A stretch of DNA of 64,000 bases, from contig NC_084836.1 in NCBI RefSeq assembly GCF_033115175.1, positions 66,073,297-66,137,296 on the forward strand. The letters are read 5' to 3'. This document shows positions 46,750 through 59,101 of this stretch, one piece after another. The stretch comes from Lepus europaeus. Taxonomy: Eukaryota > Chordata > Mammalia > Lagomorpha > Leporidae. The notes under the pieces were generated by a model. The model saw nothing but the letters and a program-made list of their open reading frames with translations, did no database searches and had not been told where the DNA came from. Position 1 is the stretch's first letter, and each line of letters begins with the position of its first letter. Made by a program: the position numbers and the translations under genes.

Positions 46750-47490
46750 CAAGCCCCTGCCCTATCAGCACGGTACCCCAAAGGGTCATATGCACCCAGA
46801 ACCTCAGAATATAGAAGGAGGGTCTTTGCTGATGTAAGTGATTGAAGAGGTCAAGATGAAATAAGCCTGGACTCAGAGTGGGCCCTAAATCCTATGACTG
46901 GGATTCTTACAAGACGATGAAATGGGGGGGCCAGCACAGTGGTACAGAGGTAAAGCCGCCGCCTGCCACACTGGCATCCCATATAGGTGCCGGTTCGTGT
47001 CCTGCTGCTCCACTTCCCATCCAGCTCCTGCTAATGCACCTGGGAAAGCAGCGGAGGATGGCCCAAGTGCTTGAGCTCCTGCACTCATGTGGGAGACCCG
47101 GAAGAAGCTCCTGGCTCCTGGCTTCAGCCTGGCCAAACCCTGGCCATTGCAGCCATTTGGGGAGTGAACCAGCGGGTGGAAGACCTCGCTCTCTCTCTCT
47201 GTCTCTCCCCCTCTCTCTCTGTAACTCTTCAAGTAAATAAATAAATCTTTTTAAAGTGAGGAAGAGGAAGATACACAAGAGAGAGAAGACCAGGTGAGGA
47301 CGGAGGCAGAATTCGGAGCCAGGCTGCCACAAGCCACGGACACTGAGGCCATCAGAAGCCGAAACAAAGCCAGAGTCTTCCCTAGAGCCTGTGGCCTCGC
47401 TGAACGTGAACCTCTAGAGAATCAATTCATGTGATTTTTAGGCCACCCAACCTCAAGTACTTTGTTTTGGCCACCCCAGGACATTTGAAC
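46750..47490 (+). mobile_element. MLT1-type MaLR LTR, split by a CSINE
   Basis: Left part 46750-46925: 'cctcagaatatagaaggagg', 'gggtctttgctgatgtaa', 'gagtgggccctaaatcctat', 'gactgggattcttacaaga'. Right part 47262-47490: 'gaggacggaggcagaattcgg', 'cacaagccacggacactgag' and the end 'ggccacccaacctcaagtac' with 'tttgttttggcca'. The order matches MLT1 LTRs. The interruption is the SINE at 46926-47260. Confidence 0.7.
46926..47260 (+). mobile_element. CSINE inserted in the MLT1 LTR
   Basis: 'ggggggccagcacagtggta' to 'aagtaaataaataaatcttt'. Full length. Confidence 0.9.
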
Positions 47491-48017
47491 TCCATCACAC
47501 CCCATCCCTGCAGCCCCAGCAGGAATGCAAGCCAGGGCCCGCTGCCCTGTGCCAGGCCTGGGACACAGACCGGACTGTACCTTCACATGACCCGGCTCTG
47601 TCCACACTCCCCTGCTGAGCAGCCCCAGGAGAAAATCTGAGCAGCTCACAACAAGCCCAGGGCCCTGGGGGTGTCGGCTCCTGCTCCCGGTCACCTGCCC
47701 TCCCTCGGGAATTTTCCACTCTCCCCACCCCCTTGTCAAAGTCATTAGATTTAATCATTAACCGGGCGGGTGTTAATTAGCGGAGCAGGGTGGTCACCCT
47801 TGCTGGGGAGGACACAACCACACATCAAGAGCGCTGCTCCGACAAAGGGGCCGGGGCAGGAGGAGCAGATGTCCAGCACACACCTCTGTCCCGGGGTCCA
47901 GGAAAGCCCCAGGCTCCAGGCCTGCTTTCCCTGGAGTCCAGGGAGAAAACTTTCCCAGGTACTTCTCGGCTTGCGTCATCCCAGCCCTCACTGTAGATAC
48001 CGGGGCTGCCTGTCATT

Positions 48018-48115
48018 CATCTACTTTTAAGGGTGAGGAAACTAAAACTCAGAGAGGTCAAGCAACTTGCCCGAGGTCACAGAGCTGCAAGGCAACACAG
48101 CTGGTATCTGAAGGT
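48018..48115 (-). mobile_element. MIR SINE fragment
   Basis: 'gggtgaggaaactaaaactc', 'agagaggtcaagcaacttgcc' and 'gaggtcacagagctgcaagg' are the antisense MIR core. Confidence 0.75.
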
Positions 48116-48409
48116 GGCCAGAATGCCCCAGCGGCTGGGGATTTGAATGCCACAGTGTGGGGGGTGGGGGTGGGGTCTGAGCAGTCGGAGGTCATGCTGG
48201 CTCCTTCCTGCCCCCACTCCCCCATTGCTCCCTTTCGAGTGATGATGGCTCCTTGGTCACTCCACCAGCGCCCTGGCTCCCGCCAGGCTGTAGTTGGGAC
48301 AGAAGCTCTCTGTTTTCCGCTCCACTGGGTCCCTAGTGCTCAGCACAATGCTAAGCACATACCAATCCCCAGTGTGGCACCCTGGCGTGAGCATCAACAT
48401 TTTTGAAAG

Positions 48410-48738
48410 GGGGCCAGCGGCTGCAGCTGCGGTACAGCCAGCGGGTTAAGCTGCGCCTGTGGTGTTGGTATCCCATAGAAGGCCAGTGCAAGTCCCAGCT
48501 GCTCCACTTCCAGTCCAGCTCCCCACTAATGGAAGATGACCCAATTGCTGGGGCCCCTGTACCCCCATGGGAGACCCAGATGAAGCTCCTCCTGGCTCCT
48601 GGCTTCAGCCTGGCCCAGCCCCAGCCACTGTGGCCATTTGGGGAGTGAACCAGCAGGTGGAAGAACTCTCTCTCTCGCTCTCGCTCTCTCTCTTTTCTTC
48701 CTATGTAACTCTGTCTTTCAAATAAGTGAACAAATCTT
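48410..48738 (+). mobile_element. CSINE
   Basis: 'gggggccagcggctgcagct' to 'tttcaaataagtgaacaaat', with the core 'gggagacccagatgaagctc'. Confidence 0.88.
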
Positions 48739-49584
48739 ATATCCACATGTAAATATTCAAAATTCAACCTGTGAGAGAGTTGGGGATGGCAGGGGCTGAC
48801 CGGGGTGCTGGGGACCAGAGGCTACACTACATCTCGAGGGTCATCTGGGCCTTGCTGTTTCAGTCTGCTTCTCCCAGGAAAACACAGGCAAGCTTCCAGG
48901 CCTTGAGGGAGCTGCTTCCTCCCTCTCTCGGGCCTCAGTGTGGCCCTCCCAGCCCAGAAGCTTGGCCCGGCTGATCCCACAGGCTGTGCCCCCTACCCGT
49001 GCCAGTGGTTTCCACAGTTTGCAAAGAGGCAAAGCACTTGGGAAGTGAGCAGCCCCTCTGTGTGAGTCAGCAGCTCTGGCCTCATTCCCAAGAGCGCCAG
49101 CTGCAGGGCTGTGCACCCCAGCCTGGCAGAACGGCTGCCATGGGCTTTTTCACAGGCACACGGAGCTGCACACCGCCCCGGGGCCTGGGCCTCCCAAGGT
49201 CTCCCCGGGGAACCCACGTCACTATTCCAGTGCTGCTCCTGGGGCTCCAAAGAAGCTCTACAGATTCCTAGGTGGGCTCTGGCACCCCTGGGGGACGAGG
49301 GGACACACAGACTCCACAGGGCACCCATGCTTTGGCTCCAGATCAAGGCCTGCCCCCTACCTGGCCTCCCTCCCTCTTCATAAGACTTGGCCCCTAGAGA
49401 CTCTGAGCCATTTCCAAAAGAGCAAACCCCGCAAAGGTCAAAGACTACCCCCCCGGGGGGGGGGGGGAGAGGGCAGGTTTTCAGAGCATCTGTCACAGCT
49501 CTGAGATGCAGCCCTTAGTGCAAGCACATGGCTTCCCGGGAGGCCCCTGTGGGTGGGGTCATTGCTCCTTCCGGGGAATGAAGG

Positions 49585-49930
49585 CAGCTGCTTGGCTTAG
49601 CAGTCAGGGCGCTGGACCTGGTGCCTGTGTCCCACATCAGAGTGCCGCTTTTATGCCCCCAATTCCAGCTTCCTGAGAATACAGGCCCTGGCAGACTCGT
49701 GTAATTGAATTCCTGCCACCCATGTGGGAGAACTAGATTGGGAACCTGGCTCCGGGCTTTGCCCTAGCTCAGCAGTTGGGGAATGAACCAGCAGAAGAAA
49801 ACACTTGCGCTCGCTCTCTCGCTCTCACTCTCGCTCTCACTCTCACTCTAGCTCTCTCTCACCCTCCCCCATCTAGCTCTCCCTCGCTACCTCCTTCCAT
49901 CTGCCTTTCAAACACATAAAAATTTTAAAA
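49585..49930 (+). mobile_element. CSINE, diverged
   Basis: 'gctgcttggcttagcagtca' through 'ccagcttcctgagaatacag' to a CTCTCGCT-rich end and AAACACATAAAAATT. Confidence 0.7.
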
Positions 49931-50395
49931 CAAAAGCCATCTCCAGCCCTAGGTCTTAAAGCTGTATGGGACACAGCACGTGCGCACCCTGTATTCAACA
50001 AGCAGGAGCCTCCCGCACCACCCCAGCTGGATAAGGAGAAATGCAAAGCCAAAGACAAGGTCCCTCTCTGCTGGGTGCTAAAAGCTGGGTTCTGAGATGT
50101 CCTGACTGTGTGACGCCCCCCCACCCCACCCCGCAACTCAGAGTGACAATATTAGGACAGGAAGAGACCCCCATGGTTGCCAGATCCCTGTCATAGGGCA
50201 TGCAGGCATGTGTGTGTACATGTGTGCACTGTGTGTGTACATGTGTATGTTCATGTGTGCATGTGTGTGCCTGTGCGTGCATTGTTAGGGGAGGACTCAC
50301 CCAGGGAGTTGGCAGCAAGGGTGGGAATTGGACCCTCACCTCCCAGATGCCAGCCCAGGTGGCCCCTGTCAGCAACCCCGCCCTACAGTTTCCTT

Positions 50396-50470
50396 GGAAA
50401 ATGAAGACCCTAATACCTACCCCTCCACCCGGTTGTTTGTGAGGATCGGCAAATTAATGCAGCTGGAGGT
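50396..50470 (+). mobile_element. possible MIR fragment
   Basis: 'gaagaccctaatacctaccc' and 'ggttgtttgtgaggatcggc' resemble the MIR 3' half. Confidence 0.45.
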
Positions 50471-51025
50471 AGGTGGGAGTGAGCAGAGTAGATAAATAAA
50501 AGCAGAAAGTGCTGAGGGCAACAAAGAATGGCCCCATTAACCTGGAGGAGGGGAGAGGGGGAGCCGCTAAGTGGCTGCATCACCCTGTCACAGCCCTGTA
50601 ACCTTAAATATTCATGGACTCAGAAGTGTACCACGCGGGGCAGCTGCGGCTCCAGCCCCGGCTGTGGGATGCCAACACCTGCACACTGAGGCACACCTGA
50701 TGTGGGCTCAAGCAAGCTGCGGGAGGGGCTGGCACCCGGTTCTACCTCTCGCTCGATCTAGCAAGGGCTCCGAGAGCAGGTGCAGTCCGTGACAGCTCCC
50801 CAGCCATGCGTGGGCAGCCCAGGCTTCTCACACCCACGAGCCCAGCAGGCACTCACACAGCTATGGGTGTAAATAAAGGTCACAATGACACACACACACC
50901 TTTCCAGATGGCCCCCGCCAGCCACACTCCCCTCCCCACCACCCACACTGGCCCACCTGCCCCCAGGCTCCCCCTGCTGCTCCTCCTCTGCCTCCGCCCC
51001 AGCCACAGCTGCTCCTGCCCCTCTT

Positions 51026-51028
<3 letters not shown>

Positions 51029-51062
<34 letters not shown>
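51029..51062 (+). repeat. (CA)n microsatellite
   Basis: About 16 uninterrupted CA units within a C-rich region. Confidence 0.93.
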
Positions 51063-51259
51063 GCCAGCCACCTCTGCAAAGCCCCAGCTCTGTCAGCCCC
51101 GTCTGCACCTGCAGCTCTGCAGACAAGGAGGTCTGAGGATCTAGCACCTATGGGGGCCACACTTGAAGGGTGGGTGTGAGACTCGGGGAGGAATTTCCAC
51201 AACCAGGCCGAAGTTTGAGAGAAAGAAGGGGATATGGAGGAGGCCCAGGCTAAATAGCG

Positions 51260-51592
51260 GGAGAGGTGGTTGTGGCACAGGGGGCTAAGCTGCAGCTTGG
51301 GACTCCCACATCCCACATCGGCTGCTCCGCTTCCGATCCAGCTCCTTGCAAATGAGCCTGGGAAAGCAGCAGAAGATGGCCCAAGTGCTTGGGCCCCTGC
51401 ACCCTCATGGGAGACAGAGGGAGTTCCTGGCTCCCAGCTTTGACCTGACCCAGCTCCAGCTGTTGTGGGCATTTGGGGAGTGAACCAACAGATGGAAGAG
51501 GCAGGTGCACTCGCGTGTGCATGTGCGTGTGTGTGTGTGTGCGTGTGTCCCAATCACTCTATCTTTCAAATAAATGAAGGAATCTTTCGTTA
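51260..51592 (+). mobile_element. CSINE
   Basis: 'agaggtggttgtggcacagg' through 'ggctgctccgcttccgatcc' to AAATAAATGAAGGAATC. The CT run is replaced by GT-rich sequence. Confidence 0.82.
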
Positions 51593-53229
51593 ATAATGGA
51601 CATGGGGTAGCGGCGTGGATCTGAAGAGAAGCTGGAGAGCTGCCTCCCAGTGCGGCAGCCGGGCTAGGAGCGGGCGAAACAGAAATAGCAAGGTGCCAGG
51701 TGCCTTACCTCCTCGGACGCTCAACCCCAGGAGGCAGGAACCAGTATGCCCATTTGACAAATGAGATCAGGGCTCAGTGAGCAGGGCCTCAGCCCCCAGA
51801 GATGAGGGTGTGGGAGGGAATCCTGGCTCCAAGTCCTACCCATGGGCCTGGCAGAACAGGATGAGAACAGAGAAGCCACCTATTTTAGAGGATTCCATTC
51901 TGTGCGCACAGGAGGTGGAGTGTATGGGAGGAGGCTGGAGCAGTGACTTGGCCCTAATGGGCCTGGCAGCTCCCCCCACCCCCACCTCCACCCCACACAC
52001 ACCCTCATTCCCTCTGCTTCGGTGCCTCCACAACAGCTCCCTCCCTCCCGCAGGGTGGGGGGGTGCAAAGCTGGGGGTGGGGGCACCACTGGGAAACCCC
52101 CATGTCCAGAGAACCCCACAACAAAGGGGCTCTGAGGGAGCAGGCTGGGTGTAGGCACCGTGGCTGGAGGCCAAGTGAGGGCAAAAGGGGGCCGCTTAAG
52201 CAAAGCAAGGCGAGGGCTCCTGGGTTCCTCTAACCCAGCCTGGCCCAGAGAAAACTGAGCCCAGCAGATGTAAAGGGATATGGCCAGGGGGGAGGGCAAG
52301 AGAGGTTATTTTGGGAGGTAGGAGGGGAAGGGGCCACGTGCAATCCAGGCCGGGGAAGGGCTGCCCAGAAGAGGAGGCAACTGGGAGTTGAAGATGATCC
52401 TAAGAGCCCCAGAGAAGCAGCCAGAAACCTGCAGGGAACTCATGCTTGGCTTAAGATTCAAAAGAAACAGATTCCTCTGACCCAGCCTAGGCTGCTCCCT
52501 CAGCACTCCTGGTACCTCTCCCCACCCCCTGCCTGCCCCCAACACAGAGGCGGCCAGCCAGCCCTGCCCCTGTCCTAGACCCAGCACCCATCTCCCTCTG
52601 CCCAGCGATTCCCTGAAAGCCCTGGCTCCCTCACTCCATGATATGGATGGACGCCTGGGCTCTCCCCCAAACAAGTAAGTTCTTCACGTAGTCTAACTTG
52701 CACCCCTTCAATCACAGATCATTTCCACGGAGGCCCAGTGTGTAAGTAAACAAGCCATCAGTAAACAAGCCGCCCCATGGAAAGGCCTTTCACCTACTTT
52801 CCAATCCCTATAATTTAGCAAGCAGAAAGTGGAATCTATTTCACAAGCTTTGTTGGCTGCCCATCCTATGCTACTTCTGCCCAGTCCCACATGAGCCTCT
52901 CTCTCTCCAAGCCCCACACCACCACCCCCGCAAGGGGGCGTCCAGAGAGACGCCCCCACCCCCAACCCCTCCCCGCCCGGGGCTCAGCTCCCCTCAGGGT
53001 TTTCACCTCCACCAGTGTGTCCTCTCCGAATCTAACCCTAGACCCGGCTGCTGCACGCCCAAATCCCCCTTCCGGCCTTTTCTCTGGGAGACACCCCCCT
53101 GGAAGACCTTACACAAATTCTTCCTCTGGGGTTTGCGCCGCCTCCTCTCCCGCAGCGCCCCTCCACCTACCTGCCCAGTCCCCCAGACCTGCCCCAGCTT
53201 GGAAAAGTTCCTCGCAGCCGCTCTCCACC
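51593..53229. other. upstream flank of PPP1R1A
   Basis: GC-rich, nearly repeat-free 1.6 kb immediately before the CpG island. It is a plausible place for distal promoter elements, but I can name no specific site. Confidence 0.45.
51715..51800 (-). mobile_element. possible MIR fragment
   Basis: 'atgcccatttgacaaatgag' and 'atcagggctcagtgagc' resemble antisense MIR. Confidence 0.4.
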
Positions 53230-53780
53230 TCTACTCCCTGGCGAGAACTCCGAGGAGAGCCGGCCGGCCGCTGGCACAGTCCACTCAGACTGCCACCCGG
53301 CCACGCCCGGGCCTTCGCACCCGCCCGCGGGGCGGTGACCCCCGCCGCCGCGGGCGCGGCCACGACGGGGTTAAGGCTACGGGCTGGGGGAGGGGGAGGG
53401 GGCCGGGAGGGGCGGGTGCGGAGCCAATCGGCAGCCACAGAGTCCCCGAAGCCGCGAGCTGGGAGCGCTGAGCCGGGAGCCGGGAGCCGGGAGCCGGGAG
53501 CCGGGAGCCGTGCACGCCGGGCTGGGGCCGGGGCCGGAGCGGAGCGGAGAAGGGAGCGCGCCCGCCCCAGCCCCGAGTCCCTCCGTCTTTCCCCTCGCCG
53601 CCGCAGCGCGGGCGCAGCGGCCGCCGCCCCAGTCATGGAGCAAGACAACAGTCCCCGGAAGATCCAGTTCACGGTCCCGCTGCTGGAGCCGCACCTTGAC
53701 CCCGAGGCGGCGGAGCAGGTGCGGAGCAGGGCGGGGCGGCAGGGGACTCGCCCAGCGGAGGACGGGGGACCGCTGGACCG
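53230..53780 (+). promoter_or_regulatory. PPP1R1A: PPP1R1A CpG-island promoter
   Basis: The block is very GC- and CpG-rich and surrounds the first exon. It contains a polypurine G-rich run (53388-53417) with a GGGGCGGG Sp1-type box at 53409-53416, a CCAAT box at 53424-53428, and a heptamer tandem repeat just upstream of the 5' UTR. No TATA box is seen, so initiation is probably dispersed between about 53500 and 53600. Confidence 0.75.
53470..53512 (+). repeat. GAGCCGG heptamer tandem repeat in the PPP1R1A promoter
   Basis: About six near-perfect 7-base units (GAGCCGG) run head-to-tail between the CCAAT box and the start codon. The period is not a multiple of three, but the array is upstream of the ATG, so it affects only promoter or 5' UTR spacing. 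Such GC heptamers often vary in copy number. Confidence 0.85.
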
Positions 53781-56700
53781 GGGGCACCCAGGATCCCTGC
53801 CTAGTCTTGGCGGCAGCAGCGCGCCCCTTTGAGGACAAACGCGCTCCTTTGGGGGTCTTCCGTCCCCTCCCCCACCGCCGGAGCCACATCTGCCCATCTG
53901 TGCCTTGAGACGGACCGCAGGAGGAGCGCCTCCACCCGCTGCCTGTCCCCGCGAGAGTCACTCCCCACGCCCCAGCCCTGGGGGAGGGGGCCTGCCCGAG
54001 GACACGACCCCTCCCCCTTTACCCGTCTTGCCTCCCCCACCCAGTCAGCCCCCGCCAGAGTTTCTGAGGTTGGTGTCTGCTCGGGGGGCAGGGAGGGGAT
54101 CGGTGAGGGAGGGCGCGGGCGGATAAGGTGGGAGTTGGAGAAGCAGCTCTCCCTGTCCCCTCCTACCTGGAGGCACACCTTGCAGGCTCCAGGGAGTGTC
54201 GGCTTTGGGAAGGGGCTGAGGACAGCCGCCCAGAGGCCTGCAGCTTTGGGGGAGGGGGCTGCTCGGGTCTGTAGGCTGAGGCTCCTTCTCCTGTGAGTCT
54301 GGACACGTGGGTCCAGAGTCCCGGCTCCTGCCCTTCGGATGCTGGAGTGGGATGGGATGGAGTGAGTGGTGCTCAGAGGCCAGAGATGGGGGCTTTCTAG
54401 AGATGGGGGTCCCAGCTTTGCCACAGGAAAGGAAGAGGCACAGTGACAGCCCCGCTCAAGAGGTGGGAGTCCAGGGCCCTGGCCCAGCCTCCTGGCCTGG
54501 CCTATTTTTAGCTCAGCAGCCTGGCAGAGCGGCAGTGTCTGAGCTGTGAGCAAGTGCGTGTCTCAGCGAGAGAGTGAGCAGTGAGCGTGTGTGGAGAGGG
54601 CGGCCACCCATGGTCCTTACTACTGCCTGTTTGCCAGATGCCTCCGTATTCGCCCATTGCTCCATCTCTCTGTATTCTCTGCCCACCTGCCTAGACACCC
54701 ATCCCTAGAACATCCCATTCCCGCAAGGTCAGCTCTCTGCTTCCCCCAACAGCTGCCAGGCCCTGGCTGTGCTGCAACACCCCCCCACCCCCAAAGAAAA
54801 ACCGGTGAGCCCTCTTGTTGGGGTGGGCTGGGAGAGGGCCTCTGTGGTTGCTACTCTGGCTGTGTGGCAGCCTCAGCTGTGGATGATGGGAAAGGGCAGG
54901 TGCACACTCCACAACTCCTGGGTCTCTACCCCACCCACCCCTGGCCTGGGCTGAGTGGCACCTGCAGCCTCTAAGGTGTGACTGTGGGAGGGGCCAGATG
55001 CAGCTCCACAAGCCTCCTGAGAATGAGGAAGATGGAGAGAGCTTCTAGCACGAAGCGTTCCCTTGGGGTCAAAGGGGAAAGCTGTTATGCTTGGAGGCAG
55101 GGGACTGGCTACAATGACCTCACACCCCAGAAGAAGGCCCAAAAGTTGGGCTGCGGTGGGGTGGGATGGGAGGTTCCAAATGCCTCTCACTGGCCCAGAC
55201 AGGGCCTGACACCTGCTTCTGTTTGCTGTTGGAGGAGGCAGGTGGAGTAGGTGTGGGTTGGTGGGGGGGGAGGGGCAACTGGCTTAGGGATTTGGGGGAC
55301 AAGGGAGGAGTGTAGGGCAGTGCCAAGGAGCAAGATGGAGCCAGAGAGCTGGGATGCAGACCTGCCTTACTGAGATCTTTAGAAATCTGTGTCTCTACGG
55401 CCTGAAATTCTACCTGCAGTCGAACCTCGGCCCCTCCTGCTGCGTCACCAAGTGTATAGGCAGAAAGTTCCAGGCTTGGCAGGAACCCCTAACCCAGCCC
55501 TGCATGGAGCGGCCAAAGGAGTTGGACACTCTGAGCTACGGAGCACAGAGTGGCGGGCGGCGAGGGAGGACCCAGCTCCCAGGTCCTCGGCCTGACTGTT
55601 GTGGAAATAAATAGAGAAGCAAAGGCACCGTGTGACCTTGAGAGCCAGAATCGAGAAAGGTGCGAGGCGAAGAGCCCCAGCAAGTGTGACCTCCCTGCCT
55701 CCCGCTGTAGGCTGTCTCCAGGATTCAGAGTGATTAGAAACCTTGTCCAAGGCAAGAAAATAGGATAAGGGAGGGGCTTGTCCAGGGTCGCAGAGCCCCG
55801 CCACCCTCTCAGGCCGCCACGTTGGCAGGCTCTTCTCCCCGCGTGGATGGCCATCTCAACCGAGCCACCCCCACCGCCGCCTCCCCCTGCCTCTTCCGCT
55901 CTTCTGCCCTCCCTGCAGGGAGGAAGAGTTTCTCCTAGTAAAAAGAGGGCTCCACCCCCTTTGCACAGATCGCCCAGGAATGGGCAGAGACAATCGACGG
56001 TTAATATCTGAGCAGTGCGTGCACACACACACAGAGGACCGCTACTGCTAGGGACCTTGAAATGTCACCAAAAACAGATGCTACTCGAGGCTCCTGGGAA
56101 ACAGTGCCCCACTCCCACCAGCCCCATTGGGAGCCCCTGCTTCTTCTTTGGGGAAAGCCCCCCTCACTCAGGCTTGCACAGCCCCCCTTCCCTAGCTAGC
56201 ACCACTGGTATAGAGGAGGGCCGTGTTTCACCACCCCCCACCCCACACTGCCAGTGGCTTTGATGCCGAGTAAGCCAGCTGCAAAGCAGGGGGATTTGAT
56301 CATTCAGTGTTGTTGGTCTTCCTCCTCGCTGCCCTCCTGGAGGGAGCTGCCGCCTAGACTCCAACCCCCTTCATTCCACTCATTTCCAAGGCTCTGAGTC
56401 CAGAGGAAGGGGAAAACTACATGTCCCAGGAGTCCTTGGGCTGACTTCAACAACAACTGACTTTATTGGCAGCATGACAGAAGAACAGCAGCAGGGGAGG
56501 GGGTGCTCCGGGGGTCCAGCAGTGCACCAGCTTTGTGTGTTAATGTCTTAGAAGGAGACCTCAAAACTCAGCATAAGAGCTTCCAGCTCAACTTTAAGGC
56601 CTGACCCGGGTCCTAGCTGGGGCTCCTCCCGGTGTTGTAGATCTGCTGGAGGATCAGAAACACGCTGCATCCAAGGACTCTGAGGGGAAGAGAGGGGCTC

Positions 56701-59070
56701 GGAGGGATGCTGTTGGCCCCCTGAGGGTTAATGTCTTCTTGGGTGGGGATGGCTGAGAGCCAAGGGAAAGGCCTGGACCCTCCCGGGTTATTTCTGACCA
56801 TTGATCCAGGATGGACGGAAGGACTGCTGGCCAGAGATCGATGCACTAGAGCAGATCTGGCCACTAAGATGGAGCAGCCAGACGGGGCGAGGGGGCGAGT
56901 GTGAGACCCATGGGCTCTGGGTGCTCAGGAGCGGCTCCCCCCAGGAAGGGGGATGGGCACAGTGGGTCCAGGGCACTGTGGGGTTTTCTGAGGTATGTTA
57001 AGGGGCAGAGCGTTCATGGTCCCATCTGTCCTTGACCTCTTCCCACTTCCCCACCTCCCCCCCCAGATTCGGAGGCGCCGCCCTACCCCTGCCACCCTCG
57101 TGCTGACCAGTGACCAGTCTTCCCCAGGTAACCCAGGGACGGATCACTGATGGGACTGGGGGCCTGAAGCAGACAGCTGCTGGGTGCCGGTGGGAGAAGT
57201 AGGGTACCAGGTAGCCAGAGAGCAGGGCCCTGGGATGCTAAAGGCCAGCAAATGGTGGCTACAGTAGCAGGATCTCCTCCTGCGGTTGGCAAGACAGGGC
57301 AGTGCCAGGAAGCTGAAGAGACCACCCAAGTCCTAACCCCCCAGGAGGAGTTCGGTGGTCATCGGAGTGCCGGTTGCTGTGGCAACAGCCTCCCAGGTTT
57401 CTCCAGCACTGCTGCCCCCACCCCCAGAGGCAGTGACAGCTGTGAGGGGGAGGGCCCGCCTCCACCAGCTTGCTTGGCGGCCCCCAGAGGGGACAGGGAA
57501 GGTTAGAAACAGCCCCGGGAGCAGCTGGGATGCTGGCCGCCCATGTCCTCATGAAGGGCTCGGAGACCATGGAGGGCCAGTGAGCTGGACGAGAAGCCGG
57601 GGGCAGGGGGCTCCACCTCCTGGGAATGCCAGAGCCTCTTTGGCCCCTGCACAGAATGAATTTGCTGTCGTCTCTCAGTGTCACCTACTGTACAGGGCCC
57701 AGGGGTGGGGAAGAGACCTGGAGAGGGAAAGAGTGGCTGGAGGTCCCTGCTTTCAGGGACCTCTGGGGCTGAGGCAAAAATGGAGTCTCCAACTGACCTC
57801 GTGGTCAAGGACAACACTAGGGGCATGGGTCAGAGCCAGCCAGCAGAGCAGGAGGGGAACTGGAGGGAGAAGGCCTGGGGCAGGCATCAGGGCCAGCTTC
57901 TTGGAGGTGGAGGTAAGGGACACCAGACTGCAGAGCTTCCCCACCTTGGTAACTGTGGAGTCCCCTGGGTCTCCTGTCCTTATCACCTTCTCCTCTCCCT
58001 GTCCCCCTCAGAGGTCGATGAAGACAGGATCCCCAACCCACTTCTCAAGGTGAGCTGGCCCCTTCCACTCGGCTCAGCCCAAGGGACCCACAACTCATTG
58101 GGGTGAGGGGGCAAGTCCTCAAAACCCTGCATCCCAACAGGTGGATGGGTGGACCTACACACACACACACACACACACACCTCCCTATACCACCGAGCAG
58201 GTGGCTGGGGAAGCAGGAATTCTTTGCCCTCCCTTGCTGAAGCCCCCTCCCCTCCGACCTGTTCCCAGCCTCCGATCCAGCATCGAGGCATGGCAGGGGA
58301 GGAGGGCGAGGAGGGCTGGCACCCATCTGTGCTCCGTGTTCTTCACAGCCCAGTCTGGCAATGTCTCCACGGCAACGGAAGAAGATGACAAGGACCACAC
58401 CCACCATGAAAGGTTCGCCCCCCGCCCCGAGGGCCCGTTTGGAAGGGGTCCTGGGGGGGGGGGTCCCTCAGGTCTGCCTCTGCCTTTGTCATGGCGGAGC
58501 TCATGCTAGATGACTGAGGGCTGCCGCTGACCGGAGAAACTGCCTGAACATGAACCTCGAAGATGGCAGAAAAATGAAAAACACTGGCGACCCCACAGCA
58601 TAGCGCGCAGCTCATAGCAGCTATGCAAAGGCTGCCGGAGTCTTTCCTTCCCTTAGGGGATGCCCTGTGTCCCAGCAAGCCCAGTATCTTTCTTGTTTGT
58701 TTGGGTTTTTTTTTTAGAATGATTTTATTTGAAAGGCAGAGTGACTGAGAGAGAGGCAGAGACAGGGAGATAAGATCATCCATCTGCTGGTTCACTCCCC
58801 AGAGAGCTGCAATGGCCAGGCTTGGGCCAGGCCAAAGCCTCCTTCCATGTGGTGGCAGGGGCCCTAGCACTTGGGCCATCTTCCGCTGCTCTCCCAGGTG
58901 CATCAGCTGGGAGCTGGACTGGAAGCAGAGCGGTCAGGACTCGAACCAGCGCCCCTATAGGTTGTTGGTGTTGTAGGCAGCAGCTCAACCCACTATACCA
59001 CACCAGCCCCACCAACCTTTGGAGGAAGTATTTTAAGGTGTATTTACTTAGTTATTTGAAAGGCAGAGCA

Positions 59071-59101
<31 letters not shown>

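Noticed and set aside
50195-50284. TGTGTGTACATG-rich stretch considered as a regulatory or CRISPR-like array
   Set aside because: It is a simple TG/TA/CA low-complexity repeat without regular spacers. CRISPR is not expected in a mammalian locus.
53109-53961. Open frames of 190-313 codons on both strands around the PPP1R1A CpG island
   Set aside because: They overlap the known exon 1 in other frames or on the other strand and reflect CpG-island composition.
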